The translations under genes and the position numbers were made by a program. The notes beneath the pieces were generated by a model, which saw nothing but the letters and a program-made list of their open reading frames with translations, had not been told where the DNA came from and searched no databases. From positions 49,416,909 to 49,480,908 of the forward strand of contig CM034547.1 of NCBI GenBank assembly GCA_020055645.1: DNA of 64,000 bases, written 5' to 3'. Of this stretch, positions 52,101 through 64,000 are shown in pieces. This DNA is from Tomocerus qinae. Lineage: Eukaryota > Arthropoda > Collembola > Entomobryomorpha > Tomoceridae. Position 1 is the first letter of the stretch. Each line of letters begins with the position of its first letter.

Positions 52101-55100
52101 ACAAACACAACGATATATACTGATCACACAGTGAGTGCTGAAAGACTATACCACCCGAATTTCGGCACATTTCCCCACCTCTACACTTTACACTAATAAT
52201 ATATTCACATAGGCAACTAAACTAAGGAGAATTAGTTGCTTGTAAGTAGAGTTAGTTAGTACGAAGTTAGTTGTGCTTCAAGAAGTTAAATGAGTTACCT
52301 ACATATAACACTTAAACATAACCAAATTGAATATACAATGTTATAATACACATAAATCAAAATAGTACTAAACTTTCTTGTCAAAGTAACAAACCATCAT
52401 TAGTGGATCATAATAATATTAATGCCTGAATTTATATTTACTTGAATATTAATTACAATTCTTTCATATACTTAATTGCGTTATGTAGATATATAGAACA
52501 GACGATGATAGAAGTGAAGTGATATAATTAAAGGCTACTTTCAGTGCACAATGGTGATATACTTAAATAGTGCCAGCAGTGAAAGCATAGTTAATGTTTC
52601 TCATGAAAAAGCGCATGTTTTCTTATGAGAAAAAAGTGATTTGTAGAGGACAAGCCAAAAATAAATTTGTGTGCAGATACGCATAATATTTTATGGGAGA
52701 GGAAGCTAGAGCAGTGCTGACGATGATTCTAATACTTAAGCTTTAACCTCGCAGTTTAAGCAGACAGTTGATTTCATCCGTGGTTATGGTGTACATAGTT
52801 GTTCGTTATTTATCTTGGTGAGCTAATGTTTAATACAAATACCTACACAACGTAGAAACGATTTCACAAATTAATTTCCACGTCTCTGACGTGCCTGTTG
52901 TGCCTATTGGTTTAAGAAATTAATAAAGTGATAAATTGTTTGTTTAACTCCGAGAAAATCCGGTGAAACTAATACCCTATTGCAAGGCGGTTCTTTCACA
53001 GCGATGAAAATTGCTTTGGCCTCCGAAATCTCTAGTAGTGCATTGTATGTGTATTAGCTGGGAGTCCAGAGCGAGACTACAGAGATAAGATCGGAGAATA
53101 GACTAAGAAAAGTACATTAGACGGGTAGGTTTTAGGAATCCCCAAAGAGGTAAAAATAGAGATTACCTCTAGAAGATTACAATTACAATACCCGTGACGT
53201 GGATTTAGTCTGGTTGCCCTGAAGAGGGAGAATTCTGCAATAATTGGACACAACCTCAATCACAAGTCGAAAGCTTGCTCTATTCCTCTAATCTCCCACT
53301 GGAGAAACATAATCTTTGAAAGACACAAAAGAAAAGTCGGGACTCGACTCACTCCCGACTATCTTTGTAGGAAAAGTATTATTGCCCTTTAGCTCTCTTT
53401 CTTCTCGGCTCTCTCTGCATAGTTTTTCTCGCCTGATCTGATCCAACTTGAATGTACTTTGTTGTCAAAGAGTAATATATTATAGGGTGAAAAGTGCCCA
53501 TTGTGATTGTGTCCCTCGTTTTACAGTTCTTTCTTTCTCCCTATATATATATTGCTGGTTTCCTGTGATGTGACTTTGAATAACAATAAAAGCCTACATA
53601 ATACACTTTGAATTGTGAACAGAGAATAATGGTCTAACAGGTAGAAGAATAGAATACACGCGAGGAAATAACATAATAGCACGTAAATAGTAAAATAATT
53701 ACAATGCAGAGCAGAGTGCATGGAGTCTGGAATCCCTACTTGCTTAGGTATGTTATGTGATCCAAAATGATACAGCACTTATGCTGTCGTTCGTATTCAT
53801 TAAATAATTTGATGCTCGCCAGGGACTCTAACCTTGAGTTCAATAATACAATTTTCAAACGAGCCTCTCTGCTTCTGGTGCACTGTAGCCAATTTCAAGG
53901 CAAGAAAATAGTTTTTCCTCCGTGTTCTTCCTCTCCCTATCTTACATCACAATCAGTTGATATTTATTGCATCTCTCGAGCTACATTAGTTTAGTCTTCG
54001 CTTCATTTCAAATCGTGAGTTGTAAAATCCCAAAGGCTAAACTCTTCAAGATGCACAATGTGAAGATGCAGATTTAGTAAATATCTCATTTTATCATCAC
54101 AATGTAAATCCACATTAAATTGTGACTAAATACGATCACGATAAAGTAGCCATACTCACAAAACAATCCGTTACTCAAGATTCTCTCCTCGCATTTGTAT
54201 GTCCTTTGTTCAGGTGACTTATGTAAATTGAAATTCATTCAACAATCAGCTGAAAAATTGTTAACTCCTATCGACAGTTTCAATTGCTACTGAAATATCT
54301 ACAATTTGATTAAGCGCTTCATCATTGCACAATCCTTACAATAGAATGAAGTGATGATTCAATTTGATTTATTAATTTGAGAACAGTTTTCTTCACGTTT
54401 CATCACGAGTACAATATTCAATTCTGAATGCTATGTGTGCTTGCCTTCTAATCCTGTACAGAATCTACATAGTGTAGAATTCAATCAATTTCCTCTTAGG
54501 GGATTCAAATCAATAGTGCCAGAGAATAATTGATTTGACACAGTGTATTACGTATTAGATCGGAATTCAAATGAAATTAAGTCATTTGTATTACGTAATT
54601 CTGCATATCTGACAAGGAAAGTATTCAAGAACCAATATAACTATCTAACGTTATGCGAATGAAGATTTTCATTTAAGCCAACCAAAAAACGTGCTATCTA
54701 ACTTCTGTGCTATACTCTATGTAAAATTGTATCTGTCTACATTGTATTGTTAAAGGAATTCGAGTGTAAATACATGAAAGGCATTTTCTGATTGTGAGTT
54801 TCGCCGAGCTGCCATCGCTGTAGTAGCTCGAGCTGAATGAGTTCTTTTGGGTGTCAAAGTCAAAGTCAAACTAAAGTTTCTCAAGTTAAAGTTTGACGGC
54901 CTCAGTTGGGTTGAGTTGATTTCAGATCTCTTCTTCTTCGTTCATTTGATGTCTTCATACTACACTTGAGAGAACTTGAGAGTCGAGTCGGAGAACACTT
55001 ATCATCAAAAGTCGGCTTATTAGTCCTTCAGTACTTAGAATTTTGCTGTTTAGATTCTTGACAGCACTTCTCATGCTATTGAGTGCTGAATGCATGGATT

Positions 55101-56819
55101 CGATGTATTTATGTTGAATTGCATACGGTGAAATTTTGTATCAAGTTCCTCGCTTCTGCCTCTTTCACCCTCTTCGTTGTAGATATGCCTCTGATGAAAT
55201 GTTGAACCGTACCAGAGTCGCTTAGTGAAGTGTGATGCTGATGTATTTTTAATATTATATACTCCATCACCCAAGTCAAGTCAACTGTACTAGCACACAT
55301 TTTGCAACTTGCATTTACGTATACAGATACGTACTGTGATGAGATGTGAACTGAAGAGAGATCTAAATTGTTAACTAAGGACCTGGAAAACTTCTTTTGA
55401 TGTTTATGTCTAGAGTTGAAATTGTGGCTTATTTTTTCTCAGTCTAATTTCTCAAGCTTCGTTGACTTTTATTCGCCTAAGCGACTCATTTGCTTCCTTG
55501 AATCCCTACAGTTCTCTCTGCATTGGACTTTTATTTACCATGAAGATTGACTTGTTTTCCTAGACTTACTCTTTTGTTTACGGGATATGTAACATGTCAA
55601 ATTACTACGAGTGATCTGTTTCTTACTCACTATATTCTGACCATTTAGTGGCTACTACGCAAAATTATTCGCTAAAACTCATGTATTGTGTATTATAACA
55701 GTGTCTAAAAGCATTATCTTGATTTCCTTCTCTCTAATGAATAGGGATAGCTAAAGAAATGACTATACAAAGTAATGTTTTTGTGCTCGGGATAACAAAG
55801 TACTGCTTACACCTTGTGGAATAGTGGATTTTTTACAATCAACTTTTCCCCGCAAGATGTAAAGGCTTCGTCTTGAATGTACACATTGTAAGCAGAGTAT
55901 AAAAACCGAATATTGACGTTTACACATCCATGACATAGGATCTGAAGAGAAAAACAAAAAAACTAGTGTTGATAAAGAAAGAATGCTTTTTTGAAAGTCG
56001 TGAGGTGAACTTGAGGAAGAATTCTTGGTTGTAAAAATGATGCATGATTATTGCTCACCTCGTAAATGTCGACTCTAATACTAAACAATGAAAATGTCGA
56101 AGAAATACAGTTACGGTTTGCTACAAATCAAACCAAGACAAAAAATCTCAATGCTTACATTTAGGTATTCTACGCAACATATGCACGTAAAATGTTGTAC
56201 TTGAACAGGCAGTCATTTGAATTACTACCTTGTCCAGTTTAGTTTTTACATTTCTGTAAGTTGTGGCTGAGCAAGCCACAGTTAAGTCTTGAACTGAAGA
56301 TTTAAATTGGTATTATTAAAAGGTTTTCTATTGGACTTGGTTTTTCTTGTGGTTTTTTCACAATTCTCACCATCTTAGAAAAACAGTGAACCAAGAGAAG
56401 AAGTCAGACTGGGACTTGATATTTGGGTGTTGTGGTTTTGTCGAAGATTCTTTATTCACTTGACTCATAATCCGTCATGCGTAATTTCATAGAGTGAAAT
56501 GAATTGGGATTTGATTTAAATTTTATATTACTTACCATATCTTCACACTTGACAGCTGACACTCGTTCTACTTTTGGTATTAGAACGAATCAAGATATTT
56601 TTCGTCTCCCTTACTCGACAGTTTGGTGGGATTGCCAACAACTTGGTTTAATTCACTCGTATGAACTCTTCAATATTATACGTATTCTAAACAAGTGTGC
56701 TGTAATTTGATCAAAGTTAAACGAAATTGAGTATAAAGTAAACGAAAGGCTCACGTAGTGTAAAGATCTGAGTATGAGTTTCCTATGTTCTTGTGCCTCT
56801 CGTCGAAAGCGTCGAGCAG

Positions 56820-58403
56820 GGAGTATCGACACGGGATCTTATTACAAACCACCAGACGTCCATCCAAGCGGTGAAGGGGACGAGGAAGCCAATTCCTATG
56901 TTATTCCATCGATTTTCAAGCCGATTCAAGTAGATTCGCCGGCCTTAGCGCGAGTAACTCTGAGAAGTCGGGAAGACAACGATGATATCCATAGCGGAAG
57001 CAATCTAAGCATTAGTAATATACCTAGCTGTGAAACACGATCAAGCAATGTAGGAAAAGAGACACAGCTTGCGTCAACAAGTCATGATTCGGAACCAGAT
57101 AGCAGTCAACTGATTTCCACACAAGGAAAAAGCATTAGCGATTCTGCTGAAAATAAGGAATTGTCTATTGATATTACAACTCGAGTGACAATTGACAAAG
57201 AAGAATGCTGCTCATCTCTACATACACAAAGCTCACGTTCCCTTTCTAGTCTCAACTGTCAATGTCCAGATCCTGAAGCTACGGAGCCTTTACTCGGTGG
57301 CTCAGAGTTGGAATTGGATACCGATGTAGAATTAGATGAACCGGAGAGTATTCCTTTGATGCGAGAACCTATTTCCTATATCTCAACTGCAACTATATCC
57401 AGACCTGCTGTCAACACTACAAAAGGAAAATCAGATTGTAAAAATGTGGAGCTGCCAAAGGTTTTTATTGAAAAATCTCCAACACCACCACCCATGCCAG
57501 AAACGTCTCCGCCGCCTGAATCCGAATGTGGATCTGACTACTATGGAAAAAGAACATCAAAAGGTTGTTGTCTTGTTGATTTAGATTTACCCTACGCAGA
57601 TTCTGTCAGTAGTAGTTGTTGTTGCAGCGAACACGAATTCAGTCCTGGTCTTCTCTCTCGCTCTCGTAGTCACAGTGTCACTGATGTTCCTGAAAAAGAA
57701 AACGGTGGACCAATCCAAATTATTTCAGATGTTGGTGTCGCCAACGCAGCAACAAATACCACTGATGACCTAGATACAGCCGTAACACGTTCACGATCTG
57801 CATCGATAACTCCAACTCCAACACCGATTCCCTCTGAAATCATCGCATGCACTTCAACGTCAACTGCCACATGTCCTCCTTCTTGTTCTGGACCTATTAG
57901 TTCAAGCACTATTTCCATCACGCTGAGAAAACAAGACGAACTGGATAGTATCCCCTCAAATATTCCTACTACAGTCACTGTTGGTACGCAGTCAACATCT
58001 GAAGACCCAATAGCCATTCCCCCACAAGGGGGATGTTATATTCGTGCTCAAAGAATCCCTTCCCCATTTTCTAACAACAGAAGGAGTCGGAGTGAAGATG
58101 ACTTGGATCTGACACTCAGTCGCCATCATAACCATCAGTACAAGTGGCTCTATCACTCCGCAGGACAGCAATCTGACTCTTACGGTCCGAAATTCGGAAG
58201 AGATGACGAAAGTCGACCTCTGTTTAGATCTTGGTTGTCCTTGTCTTTGTCTGTGTCCTCCACGGATTTGGGAGAAGGGGAGGAGGCGGTCAGGAAACGA
58301 TGGACACCGTCTTCCAGTCCTAGTCCTAATTTGTCCCTTTTGTCCTATGAATGTTTGCCTGAGGCTGAAAGCCAAGCCCAGAAGCAACTTCTAGCAGATC
58401 AGG
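56820..58403 (+). CDS. Exon D: long Ser/Thr/Pro-rich tail of the PDZ protein
   Basis: A 1584-nt open exon, much the longest frame in the window and strongly coding in codon use. The acceptor AAGCGTCGAGCAG|GG gives phase 1 entry, matching exon C, so the protein runs NKLG-SIDTGSYYKPPDVHPS. The donor AGG|GTCAGT at 58404 leaves in phase 1. The 29 codons after it, to TAA at 58498, look intronic. The tail is low-complexity: SNLSISNIPSCETRSSN, an acidic stretch (ELDTDVELDEPE, about 57313-57348), a Pro-rich run SPTPPPMPETSPPP (about 57476-57517), a Cys cluster SSSCCCSEH (about 57609-57635), and three Arg-Ser sites typical of basophilic kinase/14-3-3 motifs (SRSRSHS, SRSAS, RRSRSEDDLDL). There is no membrane segment or enzyme domain. 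The likely role is a flexible, phosphorylated scaffold region, with further domains after it. Reading instead from the ATG at 56774 adds MSFLCSCASRRKRRA; see findings. Confidence 0.88.
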
Positions 58404-58493
58404 GTCAGTATGTATTTGTATCAGAGTGCAATAATTTATGTTTGGTTTTTAATAAGAGCTTTCTGTTATTGGTAACCACTGAATGTTACAGGG

Positions 58494-58499
58494 AATAAA
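58494..58499 (+). other. AATAAA overlapping the read-through stop of exon D
   Basis: If the exon D donor is not used, the frame ends at TAA 58496-58498, and this stop lies inside an AATAAA hexamer. Such an arrangement would allow a truncated isoform ending within the intron, but cleavage usually needs the signal 10-30 bases before the end and AATAAA is common here. Confidence 0.2.
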
Positions 58500-61479
58500 A
58501 GAAATTAACATATTATAATTATATTGTAGATTGTATAATGTATTAGGTGTGTTTACTTGTGTTAGTCTTTTCTTTTTGAATTACTCCTAATGTTCATGTT
58601 CTAATCTTTTAATATATAGTATAGTACCCTTATAATTAACGCTCAACTTGACTTCGAGTGTTATGTACATGACACACTACATGAATCTCTACCAAACTAA
58701 CCATCTTGTCTATTGTTTAAAGAATAATCGTTTGATATGTAAAATAAAATTGAATTGCTCGATGAAAAACTTGCCTGGTTTGGTTTTGCTACCTCAAGCT
58801 TATTGTTAGTCCCTATTGTATGTCATGAACAAGGTACCTGTACTAACCCTGCTTCATGATAAATATATTTCTAAACATTGTTTGCAGATAGAATTTTATA
58901 CATGACCAGGTATACAAATATGTAGCGTTGATTGTTGCAATAGTACGTAATACAGATACCGTATAAGTATGGAATAGTAATTCTGTACTCTTTTAAAAAG
59001 GCTCAGCGTCAATAGGTAGTTAGTGCAGAGTGCAGTGTAAGTATTCCATGCTATAAGGTACAAAGCAGTGGAGGCAGACTACAGTGCAATACAAATGCGA
59101 TTCCCATTCTATTGTGAGATTGTCCGTGTACATTGACCTCTTTTACTTTTTATTTGCTTTTAGTTCAGTCAGTTGACTTGACTTTGAAATCACTTAGCAC
59201 TGCATTTTCCCTACTAACTATTACCACTGTGTATGTGCATATATTTTATTACAGTATGAGTACTATTACCCGTTCCTAATAGCTGGTTTTCTGATTTTGG
59301 TCGTCTACAGTTTGTAATAGAATAATGTAGAGGTTTGTGATGAGATCAGTCATTAACAACTACATTGACTACCTATTTAATGAGTACTGTATAGCTTCGT
59401 AATGTCGCCGAAAGGGATTGGTGTCGACGTACAAACTGCTAATAGGATTTTACTTAGTCTCGTAATATGTACTTGTACGTTAGCAGTTAGCACTCCTGCT
59501 ATTAGGGGTGTACTTGCAATCAAAGTATATAAATCTGTTGTACATAATGGGAATGTACAACTAAGTAATTAGATTAAAGGATGTAGTCGTAGTATAGAAT
59601 AGCTTCGGCTTAGTGCGATGCAACGGACAGTAATAAAGTACCCTAATATATTACTGTAAAGGATTTCAAAGAGCTATTGACTTGTACTCGAAAATGGTAG
59701 AAAAGCTTGACTTAGTGTTAGTAGCAAGAGTGCATATGCATAGGATATTTATCTTGTAGGCTTCCTGTAAAGTATGTCTAATTACGGGCATATATTACGT
59801 TGAGATACCTTAGTATTTTTTACTATGTCATAACCGATTTCTGTGGCTAACCTTAAGTTGACCTCTAATGATATCTTGGATGTGGAGTTGCTACCGTAGT
59901 TGTGTGCTTGTATTAGGAGGGAATCTAATTGACTGAAATTAGAGCATGAAAACAAGTAACTACACATTTCTTTCAAATCTGAGATTTACTTAGATGTAGG
60001 AATGTTTATTTGTACATGTACACTACCCACATAAGATTTTATACCTCTTCGATAATAAGGAAACTGGTTGTTGGAATCAAATTGACTGAATTGAATGCAG
60101 AGGTAATTTGCGGTGTGGGAGAGGAAAAGAAAATAAGTAAACGAATCTGCTCTAAGCTGAATGATCATACTGTCCTGTAATGTACGGTAAAGTTAAGTCT
60201 GTTCAGTTCACCATCATTTAAAGAGGCCCTTATGTGTAGCTACTAGGAAAAGTTTACTAAAGACATTTCTCAGCCAGTTATTTCAGTTTAGTTTGTTTCC
60301 GTCGGTTGGATGAACATTTTCCGAATTGTGATTTGAGTTAAGGGAAAGGAACGTTTTAGTTTAGTGCTACTGGAGACGACTTTATAAAATGGTAGCTATT
60401 GAATCGGTTTCAGATTGAGTTCCGTTCCGATGGTGGGCTCGCAGTTGCTCAGCTGTGTGAGACTCCCTCACTCAAAGGAATTACTATAATGTTACATTTC
60501 TTTGGTTGTCTGTTGCAGTTCTTCTGAGTCGTATTTTCTAATTCCCTCCTCGAGTTCTCTTATCCAACTTGAATTTCAGTTTAACTAACATGTCCTAGGT
60601 AGACTATCCTAACTTAGGCTTAACTAAACTGCGTTCTTCAGAGTTGCTCGGTTGAGTTTTCAAGTTGATATACTTCTTTATGTAATGCGAGAGTTCCACA
60701 ATATTTTCTTGGGATGTAGGAGGATATACATAAATTCTTCACTTTTATCCGACATGATTTTAAGTAGTATTTCATAGTTAAGTAAGATAGACATAGTCGT
60801 TAGTCCTTAAATACTATAGGCGATACATATTTATTACAGTCCTACTTATACTCAGCAGTAACAATTAAGTCTAATAGTGGCTTATGGTTTGGCTTCTCCA
60901 TAATCAGGATTATATTTATTTGATAGAGTTATATATAGCTGAAGTGGATTTACTACTTGGAGACTATTTTGTATGGTACTGACAATGAGAACATATTATT
61001 ATCACGGGCTGGTTATTGATGGTGATGATGCAATGTGGAAATTGTCGGAGTAGTCGTCTTGTTAGTTAGGACTCTAATGGGAAAAGTTCCCTCGGCATGT
61101 TCCTCTTCAATTGTTGTTTCGTGTTGGAAAGGAGACTTTCACTGTTATAGGTGATTTATGCTGTACATACAATGCCTCACTTTATTTCTACTAACAGGAA
61201 GTAGTCTCCTATGTGTAATATCATTTTCCAGCCAACAATCTAGGCTTGTGGAGGAAAGAGAAGAGAGTTGCCGGACAAAAGACAGTTTGTATTACAGGTA
61301 TAATGCATCTGAGGAATTATTTACTTCGGTATAAGTATATGAATTAGTTTTGGACCTATAGCTAGCCTAACGATTTAATATGGTGAAAGTGAGATGACAA
61401 TTCCGAGAGTAAAAGCAACTAATGTAACATAAGAACTATTGCGGAGCTCTAGTCACGGAGTTGTAAAAACTTTTTGCAG

Positions 61480-61548
61480 TCTTAGTCTTACCTTTAGCTT
61501 TACCTGACCCTGCATGTCAAACCAAGAGAAAGCAAACCAAGAACAATG
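61480..61548 (+). CDS. Weak candidate exon E following exon D
   Basis: A 69-nt open segment between acceptor TTGTAAAAACTTTTTGCAG and donor ATG|GTAAAT, entered and left in phase 1, which suits the phase 1 exit of exon D. The peptide is VLVLPLALPDPACQTKRKQT then KNNG. The length is short enough that an open frame is not surprising, and a pyrimidine-rich start inflates the hydrophobic residues. It is listed because it is the only segment in the last 5.6 kb that has both splice signals and the required phase. Confidence 0.2.
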
Positions 61549-64000
61549 GTAAATCTACTACAAACTCTTGCCATGTCGAGACGAGACACCAACTTCCACT
61601 TTTATTCGAATTTATTTCAGAGTTTTCTTCCTTTGTACTTAAAGTCAGCAGGACATACACTAGAGTTTGTTCAGGCAATCAGACAACTCTTATAGATCTT
61701 CATGTTATGTACTTAAAAATTATCGTTATGTAGGTTTACTAGTACTTGGCTTTGTCACATATATTGTGGTATGTTCAGTAGCACTAGATATTGTCAAATA
61801 CCGCATTTGCTGTGTTAATGTCCTAAATATTGTAACTGTTAGCTCTTGGTATTGTACCGTTGCTTCCACATCGACTACTCGAATTCTCAATCATTTATGC
61901 CTGAGGCTAGTCGATCTTAGACAATTTCTGTTGGATGATTCCTTTTCTACGTGCACTCTTGCAGGTTAAAGTTTTGCCAGATAAGGTTTAGAAAACATTA
62001 TTTTCACAGCAAAATTGTCCCATTTTTGTACTAGATACCCTCATGGAATCTGGTTCCAGTTGGATTGGAACTGGAACGAACATTCAGCTTTTTTAACATA
62101 TTCACTAACTACATTCATTTCGTTCAGAAACGTCATACAGTTCGTAAGAAACATAACTTTTATATTTTATGGGGCATAAATTTCGACTCTAGTATGAATG
62201 GCCATAGATAAGTTAACCATTCATTTAAAAACTAAATCCCAATGAGTATTCTGCCAGAGACTAGAACTCGGAATAAGTAGACAGCAATTCTTTACAAATA
62301 TTTCATCGCTAGGTACTTACAATAAAACTATATGGTTAGATATGGGTAATATGTTTTGTGAGGAAGGAGTTCAGATTTGATATTCTGTGCGAGTCTAAAT
62401 CCGAAAGTTACAGGGATTGTATGGAAGAGATTTTCTTTTGAATTTAGAATGATAGGTTGGAGATTTGAGTCAAGAAAGGATTTCATGCGAAATTGTATTT
62501 CCAGTTTAGTTCCCTTTAAATGCTGAGACAGCGAGTGGGGCAGCGTTTTCGATTTTTTCCTTTTGATTTCTAATTGCTGTGGCCGATTTGAAAATATTTG
62601 AAATTGTTTTATCGTGTAGGGGAATTCAAGATGCTTCACTTGCATGCAATTATTTAGCAATAATTTGTCGTTTATTGGCATTCCATGGTCAATCAGTAAT
62701 CAACTCCACAAAACAGATTATTATAGCTAACACATACAGATTAAATATCTCCGTAGTATTCACATATGATACAAGTAATTAGATATCGAGCGTCAATTCT
62801 TTGCGTAAAGTAGAAATACAGACGGATAGTTTTTACAAATTTGTAGGTACAAGCGCACGTACTACGTTCAGATACAGTCTTGTACTATCACAACAGAAAA
62901 ATAAGAAGAGCACCCTGTCTGAAAATATAAATTTCGAACGTAATTCGTTCTGAAACCGAAAGGAGTGGTAGAAATGACATGTTCTTTGCTTGTTGGAATT
63001 CAGTTGGAATGAAAAAATAATGTGTTACATGTACAGAGGAAGAGTTATGTCAGTGAGGCTAAATGGATTTATTTATTTTGCATGTAGCATCCTTATGTGT
63101 ACATACACGAGTAGTCAAGGAATTGGAAACGCACGACACAAATAAGAAATGAGCACCAAGAGAAGCGTTGAAACTGAAAACAGAGGAAATGTAAAATTTT
63201 GTGTATTGTATTCACGCAGGTATTTCGATCTTCTTTTTTCTTGTATGTATTTGTGCTCAGTGTGCGTATCGCATGGGCTAAGAATGTGTGTGAAATAGGT
63301 CTTCACAAAAAATATAATTTAAGAATTGAAAGGCCAGGCCAGTGTGTCACATTTGTAAGTGAGTTTATTTATTGAGCTTTCATTTTTCTAAAAAACTGAA
63401 GACAGCTCGAATGCCCATATTAAGAATGAGGTTAGAAATTGAGGAAATGATTCGTGGAAGAGATATGTCTAAGTATAGTGACTTGGTAGAAATAAATATA
63501 CTGATGCCCCAGAAAAACGACAAAAGCATATTATAATGAGAAGACAATTGTGTAGGTATGGAAAAGGAAATGCATTAATTCTACTCGAGTGCAATGGAGC
63601 ATAACCCAACAAAACACGTTGTTTACCTACAGTAGCGGTATATTGTGCTACGATTGTGGCTACGTTATGGTAGAATACACTGTAAATTGTACAAGTTGCT
63701 CTCTCTGAGGTAAATGTTTTATGTATGAGACTATGTACATAATGAATTACCTTTAGAATGCATTTCTTTCACTCTGTTAATGCAATTCGCATTCACAAGG
63801 TATAACTGCATGCCTAAAAAGGATGAATGAAGTTGTGCATAGAAGGTTGTAAATTGTAAGCGTTGAGTTGTAGCATCTACTTATAAATGTGAAAATGCAG
63901 TTAGTCAAAGAAACAATGTAGACAATAAGCCGTACAGACAGCATAGACGCAGACGGAAGGATTTTGCATTTAGCTAAGGAAGTATGTAATATTTTACTTT

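Larger units (their letters stand above)
34984..56819 (+). other. Intron C-D (about 21.8 kb)
   Basis: It begins GTAAGT and ends with a pyrimidine-rich tract (TTTCCTATGTTCTTGTGCCTCTCG) followed by AAAGCGTCGAGCAG. The interior is AT-rich with chance-length open frames, the small coding-like ORF at 46519, two simple repeats and the palindrome at 37193. No additional exon with convincing phase was found, but small ones could be missed. Confidence 0.65.
58404..64000. other. Intron or 3' flank of the PDZ gene
   Basis: AT-rich DNA beginning with the GTCAGT donor of exon D. Only chance-length open frames are visible, apart from one weak phase-compatible exon candidate at 61480-61548. A minus-strand frame at 62328-62681 (117 codons) is hydrophilic but has no splice or codon signal I trust. 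Confidence 0.5.

Noticed and set aside
57670-58394. Minus-strand frames of 115 and 131 codons and a + strand frame at 58203
   Set aside because: They are shadows of the strongly coding exon D in other frames.
62328-62681. 117-codon minus-strand open frame, hydrophilic and Lys-rich
   Set aside because: More protein-like than most, but no third-position bias, splice signals or family resemblance that I can support.
1-64000. CRISPR array, viral insertion, rRNA or intact transposase
   Set aside because: No spaced direct repeats, conserved RNA blocks or long mobile-element frames were seen on either strand.

Overview
The window looks like nuclear DNA of a metazoan, probably an invertebrate with long introns. 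It is AT-rich (I judge roughly 35-37% G+C by eye) and has almost no long open frames. It has no operons or ribosome-binding sites, and the convincing coding pieces are short, flanked by polypyrimidine-AG acceptors and GT donors, and separated by up to about 30 kb. I cannot name the species. All protein assignments come from reading the sequence; no search was run.

The one gene I can support well is on the + strand and encodes a PDZ-domain scaffold-type protein. Its firm exons are B (34325-34434, PDZ core with the GD-E-I-L-E-V-N-G motif), C (34926-34983, end of the PDZ fold) and D (56820-58403, 528 codons of Ser/Thr/Pro-rich, presumably disordered tail). The splice phases agree: B enters in phase 1 and leaves in phase 0, C goes 0 to 1, and D goes 1 to 1. 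The gene continues past the right edge or into a small exon near 61.5 kb. Upstream of B three candidate exons are phase-compatible: A (4512-4725), X (16851-16960) and Z (24466-24547, begins with an ATG). X has the same length (110 nt) and phases (1 to 0) as B and also begins Gly-Ser-Pro, so it may be a mutually exclusive alternative to B. This is the most interesting lead here, but it rests on weak evidence.

Layout. 1-168: apparent 3' end of another + strand gene, followed by a poly(A) signal. 169-4511: non-coding. 4512-4725: exon A. 4726-34324: about 29.6 kb of intron, or intergenic DNA if A is not part of the gene. This stretch holds X and Z, a 201 bp MITE-like element with CAGTGGCGT termini, two diverged copies of a short coding-like unit, a 27 bp tandem duplication, several perfect hairpins, and a possible minus-strand exon near 29 kb. 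34325-34983: exons B and C, separated by a 491 bp intron. 34984-56819: about 21.8 kb intron with one small coding-like ORF (46519-46725). 56820-58403: exon D. 58404-64000: intron or 3' flank with one weak exon candidate.

No rRNA, tRNA, CRISPR array, intact transposase or viral gene was seen. Most open frames of 60-150 codons are what chance gives at this base composition and are left out.
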